DNA from: JAMLHH01 sp964653095
GTDB lineage: Bacteria; Bacteroidota; Bacteroidia; Chitinophagales; JADIYW01
Length of the DNA: 64,000 nt
Reading direction: 5' to 3'
Assembly (NCBI GenBank): GCA_964653095.1
Contig: CAZZEH010000003.1
Location: forward strand, 1-64,000
Shown in pieces: positions 54,183-62,189 of this stretch (positions are counted from its first letter, which is position 1; every line of letters begins with the position of its first letter). The translations under genes were made by a program, and so were the position numbers. The notes below the pieces were generated by a model. The model did not search any database. It saw only the letters and a program-made list of their open reading frames with translations, and was not told where the DNA came from.

Positions 54183-55459
54183 AATTTTGTTGGTTGATGA
54201 AAAATAATTTTTCCGGTATTTACCGTATATAACAGGGCGGACAACAATAACAATACGGCTCCTCCCTGAAGCAGATAAGATATTTTAAACAGCAATCCGA
54301 GTGCAAATACCACAAACCCTAAAAGATACGTGATTTGCATTCCTCTGTATATTTTTTCGTGAAATAAATCTTTTGGCGCAGGGGTTTTCCCTTTGTGTGC
54401 TTTTTTATAGTACACTACATTCCAGACTATAAAAGGCAGCGTTTTAAACGTCATACCCAAAATGATAGCAGTAATCCAGCCAAACAAAATACAAAAGCCG
54501 TATAAAGTAGCTAATTGCACCGTGGCTCCGTCAGGAAGTACTGCTATGGAATAAATCATAATTAATACCGGCAGCAGCATTTGAGCGACCGAAAAAAGAG
54601 ATGTTTTCATCTGTTCGTCCACTGCCTTGCGTATTCTCACTTTATAGGAATGATAACAATAATGTCCGAACAGCGTAATCCCTGCCAAAACTGTAAGTGC
54701 AGTAAAACAGTAAAATTTTAGCGGAGCTTCCATGAGTTTGAACAAAACGAATGAAATCAGACTTGCATTTAACAATCCGAAAACCCACCACAAGGTACGG
54801 TCACTCTTATACTTGGAAATCAGAAACATCGGAATCAGACGGGAACCCACTCCAAAAACCATCATGAGAAACCAGCCCATCAGTCCCATGTGTGCATGCA
54901 GAGACAAATAGTACACAGAGCCTTCATTCAATACACTTTTTGTAAAGTTAAAGACTAACAGCATACCGAAAAAGGTAGTTGATAACAGCCACAAGGATGC
55001 CGCCATCATAAACCAGGCGTGTACATTTCGACTCACTCCTTTAAATGCACTCACGAATACATTGACCACATAAAGTCCTACTCCCACATTCACTAACACT
55101 GCACCTATTTGGAGTATCAATCCCAATTGGAAAGTATAAAATCCATATACAAGCAACGGAATTCCAATTGCTGTACTGCCCAATGTCAGATAAGCAAGTG
55201 GGTCACTGTCTAACTTACTCTCTATCAATACCGGAAGCAGTTGATGAGAAGCTCCGAGGATAATCATCGTGCCCCAGCCAAGTGCCATGGTATGTACAAT
55301 GGCAAGTGTTTTAGGATTGAAATAGTGGCCTTTTAAAACGGATGTATGTAACAAAAGCAAAATCGTACCTACAATAAATGAAATAGAAGCATACGCATAA
55401 AACGGTATGACTACTCGATAATTAGTCGTCTGCTGTAATCCGCCAATCGGAATGAGCAT
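54179..55459 (-). CDS. Twelve-helix membrane protein, haem-copper-oxidase subunit I-like
   Basis: 426 aa with about twelve membrane helices. Conserved His occur inside helices: IVHTMALGWGTMIILGASHQLLPV and LSLHAHMGLMGWFLMMVFGVGSRLIPM. This resembles a small subunit I-like family in Bacteroidota linked to NO metabolism; it is not NnrS by the motifs I know. Haem binding and NO reduction or NO sensing are inferred. Second gene of the operon, three bases behind the DUF2249 gene. Confidence 0.65.
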   Translation of the reverse strand: MLIPIGGLQQTTNYRVVIPFYAYASISFIVGTILLLLHTSVLKGHYFNPKTLAIVHTMALGWGTMIILGASHQLLPVLIESKLDSDPLAYLTLGSTAIGIPLLVYGFYTFQLGLILQIGAVLVNVGVGLYVVNVFVSAFKGVSRNVHAWFMMAASLWLLSTTFFGMLLVFNFTKSVLNEGSVYYLSLHAHMGLMGWFLMMVFGVGSRLIPMFLISKYKSDRTLWWVFGLLNASLISFVLFKLMEAPLKFYCFTALTVLAGITLFGHYCYHSYKVRIRKAVDEQMKTSLFSVAQMLLPVLIMIYSIAVLPDGATVQLATLYGFCILFGWITAIILGMTFKTLPFIVWNVVYYKKAHKGKTPAPKDLFHEKIYRGMQITYLLGFVVFALGLLFKISYLLQGGAVLLLLSALLYTVNTGKIIFHQPTKL

Positions 55460-55462
55460 TTC

Positions 55463-56314
55463 TTATTTTTCTTTATAAATGATTAAATAAACTTCTCCCT
55501 CTTGTACATCTTTTATCCTGTACTCAAATTCACGGTCTTTCAATTCTGAAAGCAGAAATACCGGAACCTTTTTGTGATTTACATACAAAGCTTTGTCCTC
55601 CGGGAGTGTCTCCAAATTTTCCAAAATCGTCATCATCGGCATAGGCATTTCCAGGTGACGTACATCTATTTCTCTCATTCTGCCCTGAAAGTGTGCAAGT
55701 ACTTCATCCCAATCTGAAGAAGTAGAAATCTCTGCCACTAATTCCGGAACCTTGTCATCCGGACTCGCATTAATCTTAAAGAAAAAGGTTTCAATCGTGT
55801 CTTTGTCCACAAAATGTACGTGGCTGTCAAAACCCTGTTTTTCCAATAATTTGACCAACGGTACCGGTTCAAAGTCGGTAATAATTTTAAGAGCCTCGCC
55901 CGGGTTGAGCGCTTTAACTTTTTGCTGAATATTTCTCAGCGGGTCTTTTCCCTCCGCAATAATCTGACGGACATCAAAGTCTATAATCTGTTCGGATTTT
56001 AAAGATTTCAAATAGTCCGGCATAGGTTTATTTTCGGGTATATCTTCTTCTACGACTGAGTCGCGGTCTACCTCAAAACCCAGTGGTTCCAATGCTTTAA
56101 AAAAATCTTCCGGCGTACACCCTCCCATTTTGGATGCCATACTTATACTGGTCCTTCCTGCCATTAGCTTGCGCAATACGGGGTTTCTCAACTTCTTAAA
56201 ATCCGGACTCAGTGTGATAATGGTTTCCAAAGCATCCGGATGATGTTTGAGCAGTTTCGCTATTTTAGTTTTTTCGTTAATCAGCATATTTTTATTTTTA
56301 AAATTTTCTTTCAC
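55463..56314 (-). CDS. DUF1858 plus two DUF2249 domains
   Basis: 283 aa, soluble. Residues about 10-80 form a DUF1858-type helical domain (KIAKLLKHHPDALETIITLSPDFKKLRNPVLRKLMAGR and GGCTPEDFFKAL). Two DUF2249 modules follow (about 110-180: ALNPGEALKIITDFEPVPLVKLLEKQGF; about 200-283: REIDVRHLEMPMPMMTILENLETLPEDKALYV). The same fusion is found with RIC and haem proteins in NO-responsive operons. First gene of the four-gene operon. Confidence 0.8.
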   Translation of the reverse strand: MKENFKNKNMLINEKTKIAKLLKHHPDALETIITLSPDFKKLRNPVLRKLMAGRTSISMASKMGGCTPEDFFKALEPLGFEVDRDSVVEEDIPENKPMPDYLKSLKSEQIIDFDVRQIIAEGKDPLRNIQQKVKALNPGEALKIITDFEPVPLVKLLEKQGFDSHVHFVDKDTIETFFFKINASPDDKVPELVAEISTSSDWDEVLAHFQGRMREIDVRHLEMPMPMMTILENLETLPEDKALYVNHKKVPVFLLSELKDREFEYRIKDVQEGEVYLIIYKEK

Positions 56315-56403
56315 TTCACAATTCTCTGTATCGACACATTTTAAACAATCTCTTGCCGGTTTTGATTAAATTTTTGGAGAAAATTACATCTGCACAAACA
56401 AAA

Positions 56404-56430
56404 AGCCCTACTCCGGTGTGAAGCAGGGCT
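56404..56430 (-). terminator. Terminator of the DUF2249-RIC gene
   Basis: On the minus strand AGCCCT pairs with AGGGCT around a 15-base loop that can extend the stem, then TTTTTG. It is 17 bases past the stop codon at 56447. Confidence 0.8.
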
Positions 56431-56446
56431 CATCGAGTCAAACTAA

Positions 56447-58168
56447 TTACACCAGAGTTTTTTCCAGTTCAATAGTTTTTGGGAAAAGTATATTGTTTTC
56501 CAAATGGATATGCGTGTACAAATCATGCTCCATGTCGTGCAACATCCTGAATGTAAGCTGATAAGTCGTACATCCGTCCGCAGGAACTGTATAGTGATCA
56601 CTTAATCTGTTGATTTCTTTCATGATATCTCCCACTTCTTCGTGCTCGCCAATGTGTTCATTCACTATAATGGCAAATTTATCGTTACCCGTTCTGTTGT
56701 ACGGCGTACCGTTATTCTTTGCCTGTACCACTTCTTTCAAAATCGGGAACAGCCTGTTCTCTTCATCTTCCATGTGGTCATACAGTTCTCTTGCTACTTT
56801 GTCCACCAGCACTTTGATTTGCAGAAGTTCAGGATGGTTTGGTCCGTGTACCTGAGCAATTTTAGCTGCAAATCTTTCAATTTCAGGTAGATTTTTACGT
56901 ACGTATGTGTGATGAATATTTACAATATAATCTGCTAAGAAATCCAGATTCATATCATTGTAATTCATTCCGCTTACTCCGCCTCCTTTGGACTTCTTGA
57001 GAGCTTCCTCCACTTCTGCCGGGTCTAACCCCATTTCTGCACAGGCTTGTTGGATAGTTTTTTCGCCATTGCAGCAGAAATCAATTCCAAACTCCATAAA
57101 CACATCCGCCTTACCAATGTCTTTGGCCACAATCTGACCGATAGTTTCCGCATCTTCCTCTTCTTTCTGCGTCACCCGAATATCCCACCATTCCGGACCT
57201 TCCTGCAGATACTCCCAAGTGAAGACATCTCCGTGCATTCCCTGCAATTGGTAAAACACCGGCTTAGGGTCATGATCGTTGTGAATAATGAAAGATTCTC
57301 CGCCTTTCAGATTTTCAAATGCCTGAAAAATTGTGGCGTGTTTTTGTCTGTGGTCCAAGATAGAAGGTACGTCAATCACTAATTCGCCTTCTCTTCCGAT
57401 TGTTTGTGTATTTTCCATAATTGTTGATTTTTTTGTAACTCTGATATCCCACCAGTCCGGTCCTTCCTGCTCATATTCCCAGGTAAAAGTCTCTCCGTGC
57501 ATATCCAATAACTGGTAATATACCGGAATCGGGTCGTGGTCATTGTGAATAATAAAAGATTCTCCCGGACTCAAATCCTCATAGGTATGAAAGATGGTCT
57601 GGTGTTTAAATCTCGGTTCAATGGTGGGTACGTTGATAATGATATCTCCTTTTACGTTCTCATCATTTCCAGCCGGCACTTTTAATCCTACCCGCACATC
57701 CCACCATTGAGGTCCTTCCTGAAGATAATCCCAGGTGAACGCGTCGCCTATCAGACTTTTCAGCTGATAATAGAGCGGTTTGGGGTCGTGGTCGTTATGA
57801 ATAATCAGACTTTCGCCCGGTTCAAGGTTCCCGATAGACCTGAAAATGGTATCGTGTTTAAGTCTCGGCTCCAAAGAAGGGACGTTAATCACCAATTCTC
57901 CTTCTTTTGCACTTTCTACTGCCGTATCTCCGGTTGTTTTGGTCACCCGAATATCCCACCATTCCGGACCCTGCTGAAGATATTCCCAAGTGAAGACATC
58001 TCCGTGCATACTTTGCAGTTGATAGTACACCGGTTTAGGGTCATGATTGTTGTGAATAATCAGACTTTCACCATTTTTTAGACCGTCAAATACCTGAAAG
58101 ATAGTCTGATGTCTGTACATAGGTTCTATCTCCTGTACATTGATAACTATATCATTTTTCGTTTCCAC
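56447..58168 (-). CDS. Four DUF2249 domains fused to a RIC/ScdA di-iron repair protein
   Basis: 573 aa from a GTG start. Four tandem DUF2249 modules (about 8-82, 92-167, 178-250, 264-340) repeat FIIHNDHDPKPVYYQL ... FTWEYLQEGPEWWDIRV with little divergence. DUF542/ScdA_N follows at about 352-400 (VFMEFGIDFCCNGEKTIQQACAEMGL), then a hemerythrin domain at about 420-570 (HHTYVRKNLPEIERF, LYDHMEDEENRLFP, HIGEHEEVGDI, HDMEHDLYTHIHLENNILFP). RIC/YtfE proteins repair FeS centres after NO or oxidative damage. A Met inside the linker between modules 3 and 4 (KSTIMENTQTIGREG) looks like a captured start region. Confidence 0.9.
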   Translation of the reverse strand: METKNDIVINVQEIEPMYRHQTIFQVFDGLKNGESLIIHNNHDPKPVYYQLQSMHGDVFTWEYLQQGPEWWDIRVTKTTGDTAVESAKEGELVINVPSLEPRLKHDTIFRSIGNLEPGESLIIHNDHDPKPLYYQLKSLIGDAFTWDYLQEGPQWWDVRVGLKVPAGNDENVKGDIIINVPTIEPRFKHQTIFHTYEDLSPGESFIIHNDHDPIPVYYQLLDMHGETFTWEYEQEGPDWWDIRVTKKSTIMENTQTIGREGELVIDVPSILDHRQKHATIFQAFENLKGGESFIIHNDHDPKPVFYQLQGMHGDVFTWEYLQEGPEWWDIRVTQKEEEDAETIGQIVAKDIGKADVFMEFGIDFCCNGEKTIQQACAEMGLDPAEVEEALKKSKGGGVSGMNYNDMNLDFLADYIVNIHHTYVRKNLPEIERFAAKIAQVHGPNHPELLQIKVLVDKVARELYDHMEDEENRLFPILKEVVQAKNNGTPYNRTGNDKFAIIVNEHIGEHEEVGDIMKEINRLSDHYTVPADGCTTYQLTFRMLHDMEHDLYTHIHLENNILFPKTIELEKTLV

Positions 58169-58203
58169 TATTTTTTAAAGTTAGTTGTTATTTAAAATCA
58201 TTC

Positions 58204-58245
58204 CAAATATAGAAAAGATTTTTAAATAAAAGTATTGCAATGCTT
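58204..58245 (-). promoter_or_regulatory. Promoter and palindrome upstream of the DUF2249-RIC gene
   Basis: On the minus strand TATATTTG (complement at 58204-58211) fits the -7 consensus. AAGTATTGCAATGCTT at 58230-58245 is palindromic in 7 of 8 pairs and would be centred near -40, the place for a class II activator or an overlapping repressor such as the NsrR-like protein. Confidence 0.5.
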
Positions 58246-58345
58246 CTATAGGCTTATTAAAATTATGTTATCAAATCTTATGGAGTTTTGGTGACAAAAA
58301 AATTGAAGAAATTATGATACAGAGCTGAAAGAAATTTTATCCTTT

Positions 58346-59089
58346 TTACAAAATCAATCCGCCGTCTGCTCCGAGTACAGCTCCGGTAATATATCCGCTC
58401 AAGTCAGATGCGAGAAAGACATATACATTTGCAATTTCTTCCGGTCTGCCCAAACGTTTCAACGGTATCTTTTCTGAAATTCCGTTTAAAATATGCTCCG
58501 GCATAGCCCTGACCATATCCGTCAACACGAAACCGGGTGCCACTGCATTGACTCGTATGCCTTTTCTGCCCAATTCTTTAGACATTGTTTTAGTCATGGC
58601 TATCAGCCCGCCTTTTGCAGCCGAATAATTGATTTGACCAAAATTTCCGTAAATTCCGACAATAGAGGACGCATTGAGAATGACTCCGCTTCCCTGATGG
58701 ATCATGGAAGAGCTGACTGCTTTCACACAGTTATACACCCCGGTCAGATTGACATCTATGACCTGTTGCCATTGCTCGGAATTCATTTTGGACAAGGTCG
58801 CATCGCGGGTAATACCTGCATTATTCATTAATATATCTATTCGCCCGTATTGACTTAAAGTTTCCTCTGTCGCCTGCTGCACTTCGTCAATATCTGACAC
58901 ATCTGCCCTCAGAAATGAAACCTGAAAGTCATCGGCCTGAAGCTCTTTTATCGTCTGTCGTCCGGCACTTACCGCAAGATCCCAAATAATTACCCGGGCT
59001 CCTTCTTCACAAAATCTTCTGACGGTTGATTTCCCTATTCCGTTTGAGCCACCTGTAATAATCGCGGTTTTATCTTTCAACAATCCCAT
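58346..59089 (-). CDS. SDR-family oxidoreductase, FabG-like
   Basis: 247 aa classical SDR. TGGSNGIGKSTVRRFCEEG binds NAD(P); NNAG at about 88; the catalytic Ser of NASSIVG and YSAAKGG (Y-x3-K) near 150-154; PGFVLTDM and the C-terminal YITGAVLGADGGLIL complete it. It reduces a 3-oxoacyl or similar carbonyl; whether this is the housekeeping FabG cannot be decided. It is separate from the NO genes by strand-consistent gap of 177 bases. Confidence 0.88.
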   Translation of the reverse strand: MGLLKDKTAIITGGSNGIGKSTVRRFCEEGARVIIWDLAVSAGRQTIKELQADDFQVSFLRADVSDIDEVQQATEETLSQYGRIDILMNNAGITRDATLSKMNSEQWQQVIDVNLTGVYNCVKAVSSSMIHQGSGVILNASSIVGIYGNFGQINYSAAKGGLIAMTKTMSKELGRKGIRVNAVAPGFVLTDMVRAMPEHILNGISEKIPLKRLGRPEEIANVYVFLASDLSGYITGAVLGADGGLIL

Positions 59090-59101
59090 TTTTTTCTGAT
59101 T

Positions 59102-59827
59102 TTATGATACTGAATCCGCATATCCCGTCAATGTAAGAATGTACTGGTCGATATAAAGTTGTTTGTCCTTTGACCGATACTGCTGAATATATCTCGGATG
59201 ATCCAATGCAATAATTCTGTCAAACATTTTTTCTTCTTCATTGAGCAGTTTAATAAAATCCGCACCCTTTTTTCCAAGTACATATACTTCCGATGTATCA
59301 AGCCCTAAACTGATATGATCTTTTAAAGATTGTATCATAAATTTTTTCACACATTTAAAAAGCTTTTTACTGTCGTAATAGTTTGCATTCAGCCAGCTCC
59401 CATTTTTGGATTTCTGTACAATTGCGAGAGGAAAAGGTGAATTGATATAAAAATCTTTATAAAACTTCTTCGGGCCTCCGTATTCTACAATCACATCATA
59501 CAAAAAGACCGAAGACACTTCGTGGGTGTATGCCGAATGCATTTTTATTCCGCAAATTTGATCCAATCGCTTGGTATCTGTAAAAGGCACCCCGGTTACT
59601 CCCGCTCCTTTCCGGCTCGGATTAATACCTATAATAAACTTGCGCTTATGACGGTCATGATAATATTTTTGATAAAAAGCTTTCATGACTTCCATCGTTT
59701 CGGGATTGTCCATAAACGGATTCAATACCCTGAAACCGTCCGGAAGCGGTCCGGTATAATTCAGCTCGGCGTTATAACGGACTACCCGTTCTCCAAAAGT
59801 TTCCACTAAATCAATTTTAAAATTCAA
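59102..59827 (-). CDS. Uracil-DNA-glycosylase-superfamily protein (SMUG2/DUF4918 type)
   Basis: 241 aa. FIIGINPSRKGAGVTGVPFTD is motif 1 of the uracil-DNA glycosylase fold in the SMUG-like (GxNPxxxG) form, followed by HEVSSVFLYDVI and the C-terminal ALDHPRYIQQYR motif with the catalytic-loop HPR. Such enzymes excise uracil or related bases from DNA. It lies 12 bases before the SDR gene on the same strand. Confidence 0.85.
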   Translation of the reverse strand: MNFKIDLVETFGERVVRYNAELNYTGPLPDGFRVLNPFMDNPETMEVMKAFYQKYYHDRHKRKFIIGINPSRKGAGVTGVPFTDTKRLDQICGIKMHSAYTHEVSSVFLYDVIVEYGGPKKFYKDFYINSPFPLAIVQKSKNGSWLNANYYDSKKLFKCVKKFMIQSLKDHISLGLDTSEVYVLGKKGADFIKLLNEEEKMFDRIIALDHPRYIQQYRSKDKQLYIDQYILTLTGYADSVS

Positions 59828-59947
59828 TGTGAATATAACAACAACTGCGAAGACATGCCCAAAGTTTAATTTTGGATGAAATTGTCAAAATATTCCAATA
59901 ATCTACTAACTGCCGAACAAATTAGAGTCGATATGGTTGAACAGTCA

Positions 59948-59955
59948 TATCTTTG
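59948..59955 (+). promoter_or_regulatory. Candidate -7 box (TATCTTTG) of the plus-strand DUF2249 gene
   Basis: TATCTTTG fits TAnnTTTG, 33 bases before the ATG at 59989. Confidence 0.5.
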
Positions 59956-59988
59956 CGTAACAGATTTTAAAAAATAAATTAAATTAAA

Positions 59989-60729
59989 ATGCCAATAGAA
60001 GAATTAGATGTAAGAGTACTTGTTCCGATTCAGAGACATGAAAAATTAATCGCTTTATTCCGGGATTTGCCGGTAGATGAAAGCTTTATTTTCATCAACG
60101 ATCACGATCCGTTGCCGTTATATTATGAATTCCGTTCCATTTTCGGAGACGTGGTAGATTGGGAATATCTCAATCGGGGCGGCAGAGAATGGAAGGTCAA
60201 AGTCACCCGAACCGAAGAGTCGCTGGGACGTGAATTTACAGACATTTCCACACTTTTGGATTTGAGAAAAGCAGATAAGAAAGATTGGAAACAAGTCGTC
60301 TTTCACCGATACGGAATGATGGAGCAGGATACCACTATGGAATTGATTGCTACAGAAGATTTGAAAGAAATACACGGGATATTTGTTAATAAATTTGACG
60401 GCAAACACAAATGGGTATATAAGAAACAGGGGCCGGACGAATATGTGGTACACCTGACCAAAACAATTATGACCGGATTAGGCGACGACGGTTTCTCCGT
60501 AGTCAATGAAATGGACATCCGCCCGTATCCTCCGACAGAGAGACACGAAATGTTTTACAAAGCATTTGCCGATATCAAACCGGGCGAGGCTTTTGAATTT
60601 GTGAATGATCACGACCCGCTTCCGCTATATTACCAAATGGAAGCTGAAAGCAAAGACCCTTTCCGTTGGGAGTATATAGAGAAAGGTCCGGAAGTATGGA
60701 AAGTACGGGTTATCAAAACAAAAGAGTAA
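59989..60729 (+). CDS. Three-module DUF2249 protein
   Basis: 246 aa, soluble. Module 1 (about 4-78: ELDVRVLVPIQRHEKLIALFRDLPVDESFIFINDHDPLPLYYEF ... VVDWEYLNRGGREWKVKV), a degenerate middle module (about 84-162) lacking NDHDP, and module 3 (about 172-245: IRPYPPTERHEMFYKAFADIKPGEAFEFVNDHDPLPLYYQM). DUF2249 proteins accompany NO and anaerobic-respiration genes; the ligand of NDHDP is unknown. Divergent from the SDR/glycosylase pair. Confidence 0.82.
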   Translation: MPIEELDVRVLVPIQRHEKLIALFRDLPVDESFIFINDHDPLPLYYEFRSIFGDVVDWEYLNRGGREWKVKVTRTEESLGREFTDISTLLDLRKADKKDWKQVVFHRYGMMEQDTTMELIATEDLKEIHGIFVNKFDGKHKWVYKKQGPDEYVVHLTKTIMTGLGDDGFSVVNEMDIRPYPPTERHEMFYKAFADIKPGEAFEFVNDHDPLPLYYQMEAESKDPFRWEYIEKGPEVWKVRVIKTKE

Positions 60730-60834
60730 ACCATTTCTTTAATATAGGTTTCAATAACGTTTAGTTCACAAAATGAACTGCTTTCAGTTCGACAGGCTCA
60801 CTGACCGCAGTATGACATTAATATAGTTTAGGGA

Positions 60835-60879
60835 ACAGCCCAACCGTCGGCAGTAATTTGTCCGATTGTGTTGGGCTGT
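60835..60879. other. Long hairpin in the gap 60730-60996
   Basis: ACAGCCCAAC and GTTGGGCTGT are perfect 10-bp arms, with inner TCGG/CCGA (60847-60850, 60862-60865). No T-run follows, so this is not a typical terminator; it may be a small non-autonomous repeat or an RNA structure. Confidence 0.55.
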
Positions 60880-60996
60880 GTATTTGCAGCGGATATCTTC
60901 CATAATTTTGCTGACAATTAGCCTGTTCATTAGTCAGACTATTGTATCTTCGCATTTCAGCAAAAAAATAAGCACTCTATTTTAAAACTTAGGGGA

Positions 60997-61395
60997 ATGA
61001 GGATAGATAATTTAAAAAGGGCGGATATTTCTGAAAATACTTTGGAATGGCTCAAACGGGTTTACGTAGCGGTAGATGCAAAAGATGCCGTACAGTTCGG
61101 CTCTTTTTTTTCTGAGAAATGTGAACTGGTATTCGGGAATAATCCGGCTCTCGGCAGCAGGGAACTGATTGTGGAAGTGATTCGGGATTTCTTTAGCGGA
61201 CTTAAAGGCCTCGACCACTCCTTTATCAATATCTTAGGCTCTGATGATTACTTTGCAGCTGAAACTGTAATTGACTATACGAGATTGGACGACAAAGTGG
61301 TTACGGTACCTGCCGTGACAATTATCGAAAGAGATGATTCCGGTGCCTGCACCTCTTTGAGAATTTTTATCGACCTGACTCCGGTGTATCAATAA
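60997..61395 (+). CDS. NTF2/SnoaL-like small protein
   Basis: 132 aa. The order helix-helix (NTLEWLKRVYVAVDAKDAVQFGSFFSEKCELVFGNNP) and four strands (FAAETVIDYTRL, VTVPAVTIIERD, SLRIFIDLTPVY) matches the NTF2-like cone fold used by polyketide cyclases and by many stand-alone stress proteins. Substrate unknown. Upstream of the methyltransferase gene by 58 bases. Confidence 0.75.
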   Translation: MRIDNLKRADISENTLEWLKRVYVAVDAKDAVQFGSFFSEKCELVFGNNPALGSRELIVEVIRDFFSGLKGLDHSFINILGSDDYFAAETVIDYTRLDDKVVTVPAVTIIERDDSGACTSLRIFIDLTPVYQ

Positions 61396-61453
61396 AGACT
61401 TCTAATCCGCCAAACTTTATCAAAAAATAGTTTATTCCTTTCAAATAAATATT

Positions 61454-62188
61454 ATGTCAAATCAAAAAACAGTAACTCCATACGGTGGTCAGCCCGAAGA
61501 AAAGAAGAAGGAAGTTGCAGAAATGTTTGACAATATTGCCCCAAAGTATGATTTTCTGAATCATCTGCTGTCTATGGGTATTGATAAGCTCTGGCGGCGA
61601 AAAGTAGTTAAAATCATTCGCTCACATCAGCCCAAACATATTTTGGATGTGGCTACCGGTACAGGAGACCTTGCTATCGCTTTGATGAATGCGGGTCCTG
61701 AAAAAATAACCGGAATAGATATCTCGGCAGAAATGCTGGAAGTAGCCGGAAAAAAAGTTGCTTCCGCCCGATTAGAAAACAAAATCAGTCTGCAATTGGG
61801 CGATTCCGAAAAAATTAATTTCCCTGACGATAGTTTTGATGCAGTCACTGTCGCATTTGGAGTCAGGAACTATGAAAATCTGAAACGCGGTCTGTCAGAA
61901 ATGCATCGGGTTCTGATGCCAAAGGCTCCCTTGGTAATATTGGAATTCTCCAAACCCAAAAACAGATTTTTCAGATGGATATATTTTTTTTATTTCCGAA
62001 ATGTACTTCCACTCATCGGCAAGTTAGTCTCCAAAGATTCCAGAGCATACACCTATCTCCCCGAGTCCGTAGAAGCTTTCCCGGACGGAGCAGATTTTAT
62101 AGACATCCTGAAAGAAACGGGATTTAATACCGTTAAAAGTACGCCTCTAACTTTCGGTATTGCCACAATTTATACGGCTGTAAAATAG
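61454..62188 (+). CDS. ubiE: Demethylmenaquinone methyltransferase (UbiE/MenG)
   Basis: 244 aa. MFDNIAPKYDFLNHLLSMGIDKLWRR is the UbiE signature 1; LDVATGTGDLAIAL is SAM-binding motif I; FGVRNYENLKRGLSEMHRVLMP is signature 2; ESVEAFPDG is near the C-terminus. It methylates demethylmenaquinone, the last step of menaquinone synthesis, as expected for a Bacteroidota with cytochrome c maturation and anaerobic/NO genes. Confidence 0.95.
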   Translation: MSNQKTVTPYGGQPEEKKKEVAEMFDNIAPKYDFLNHLLSMGIDKLWRRKVVKIIRSHQPKHILDVATGTGDLAIALMNAGPEKITGIDISAEMLEVAGKKVASARLENKISLQLGDSEKINFPDDSFDAVTVAFGVRNYENLKRGLSEMHRVLMPKAPLVILEFSKPKNRFFRWIYFFYFRNVLPLIGKLVSKDSRAYTYLPESVEAFPDGADFIDILKETGFNTVKSTPLTFGIATIYTAVK

Positions 62189-62189
62189 G

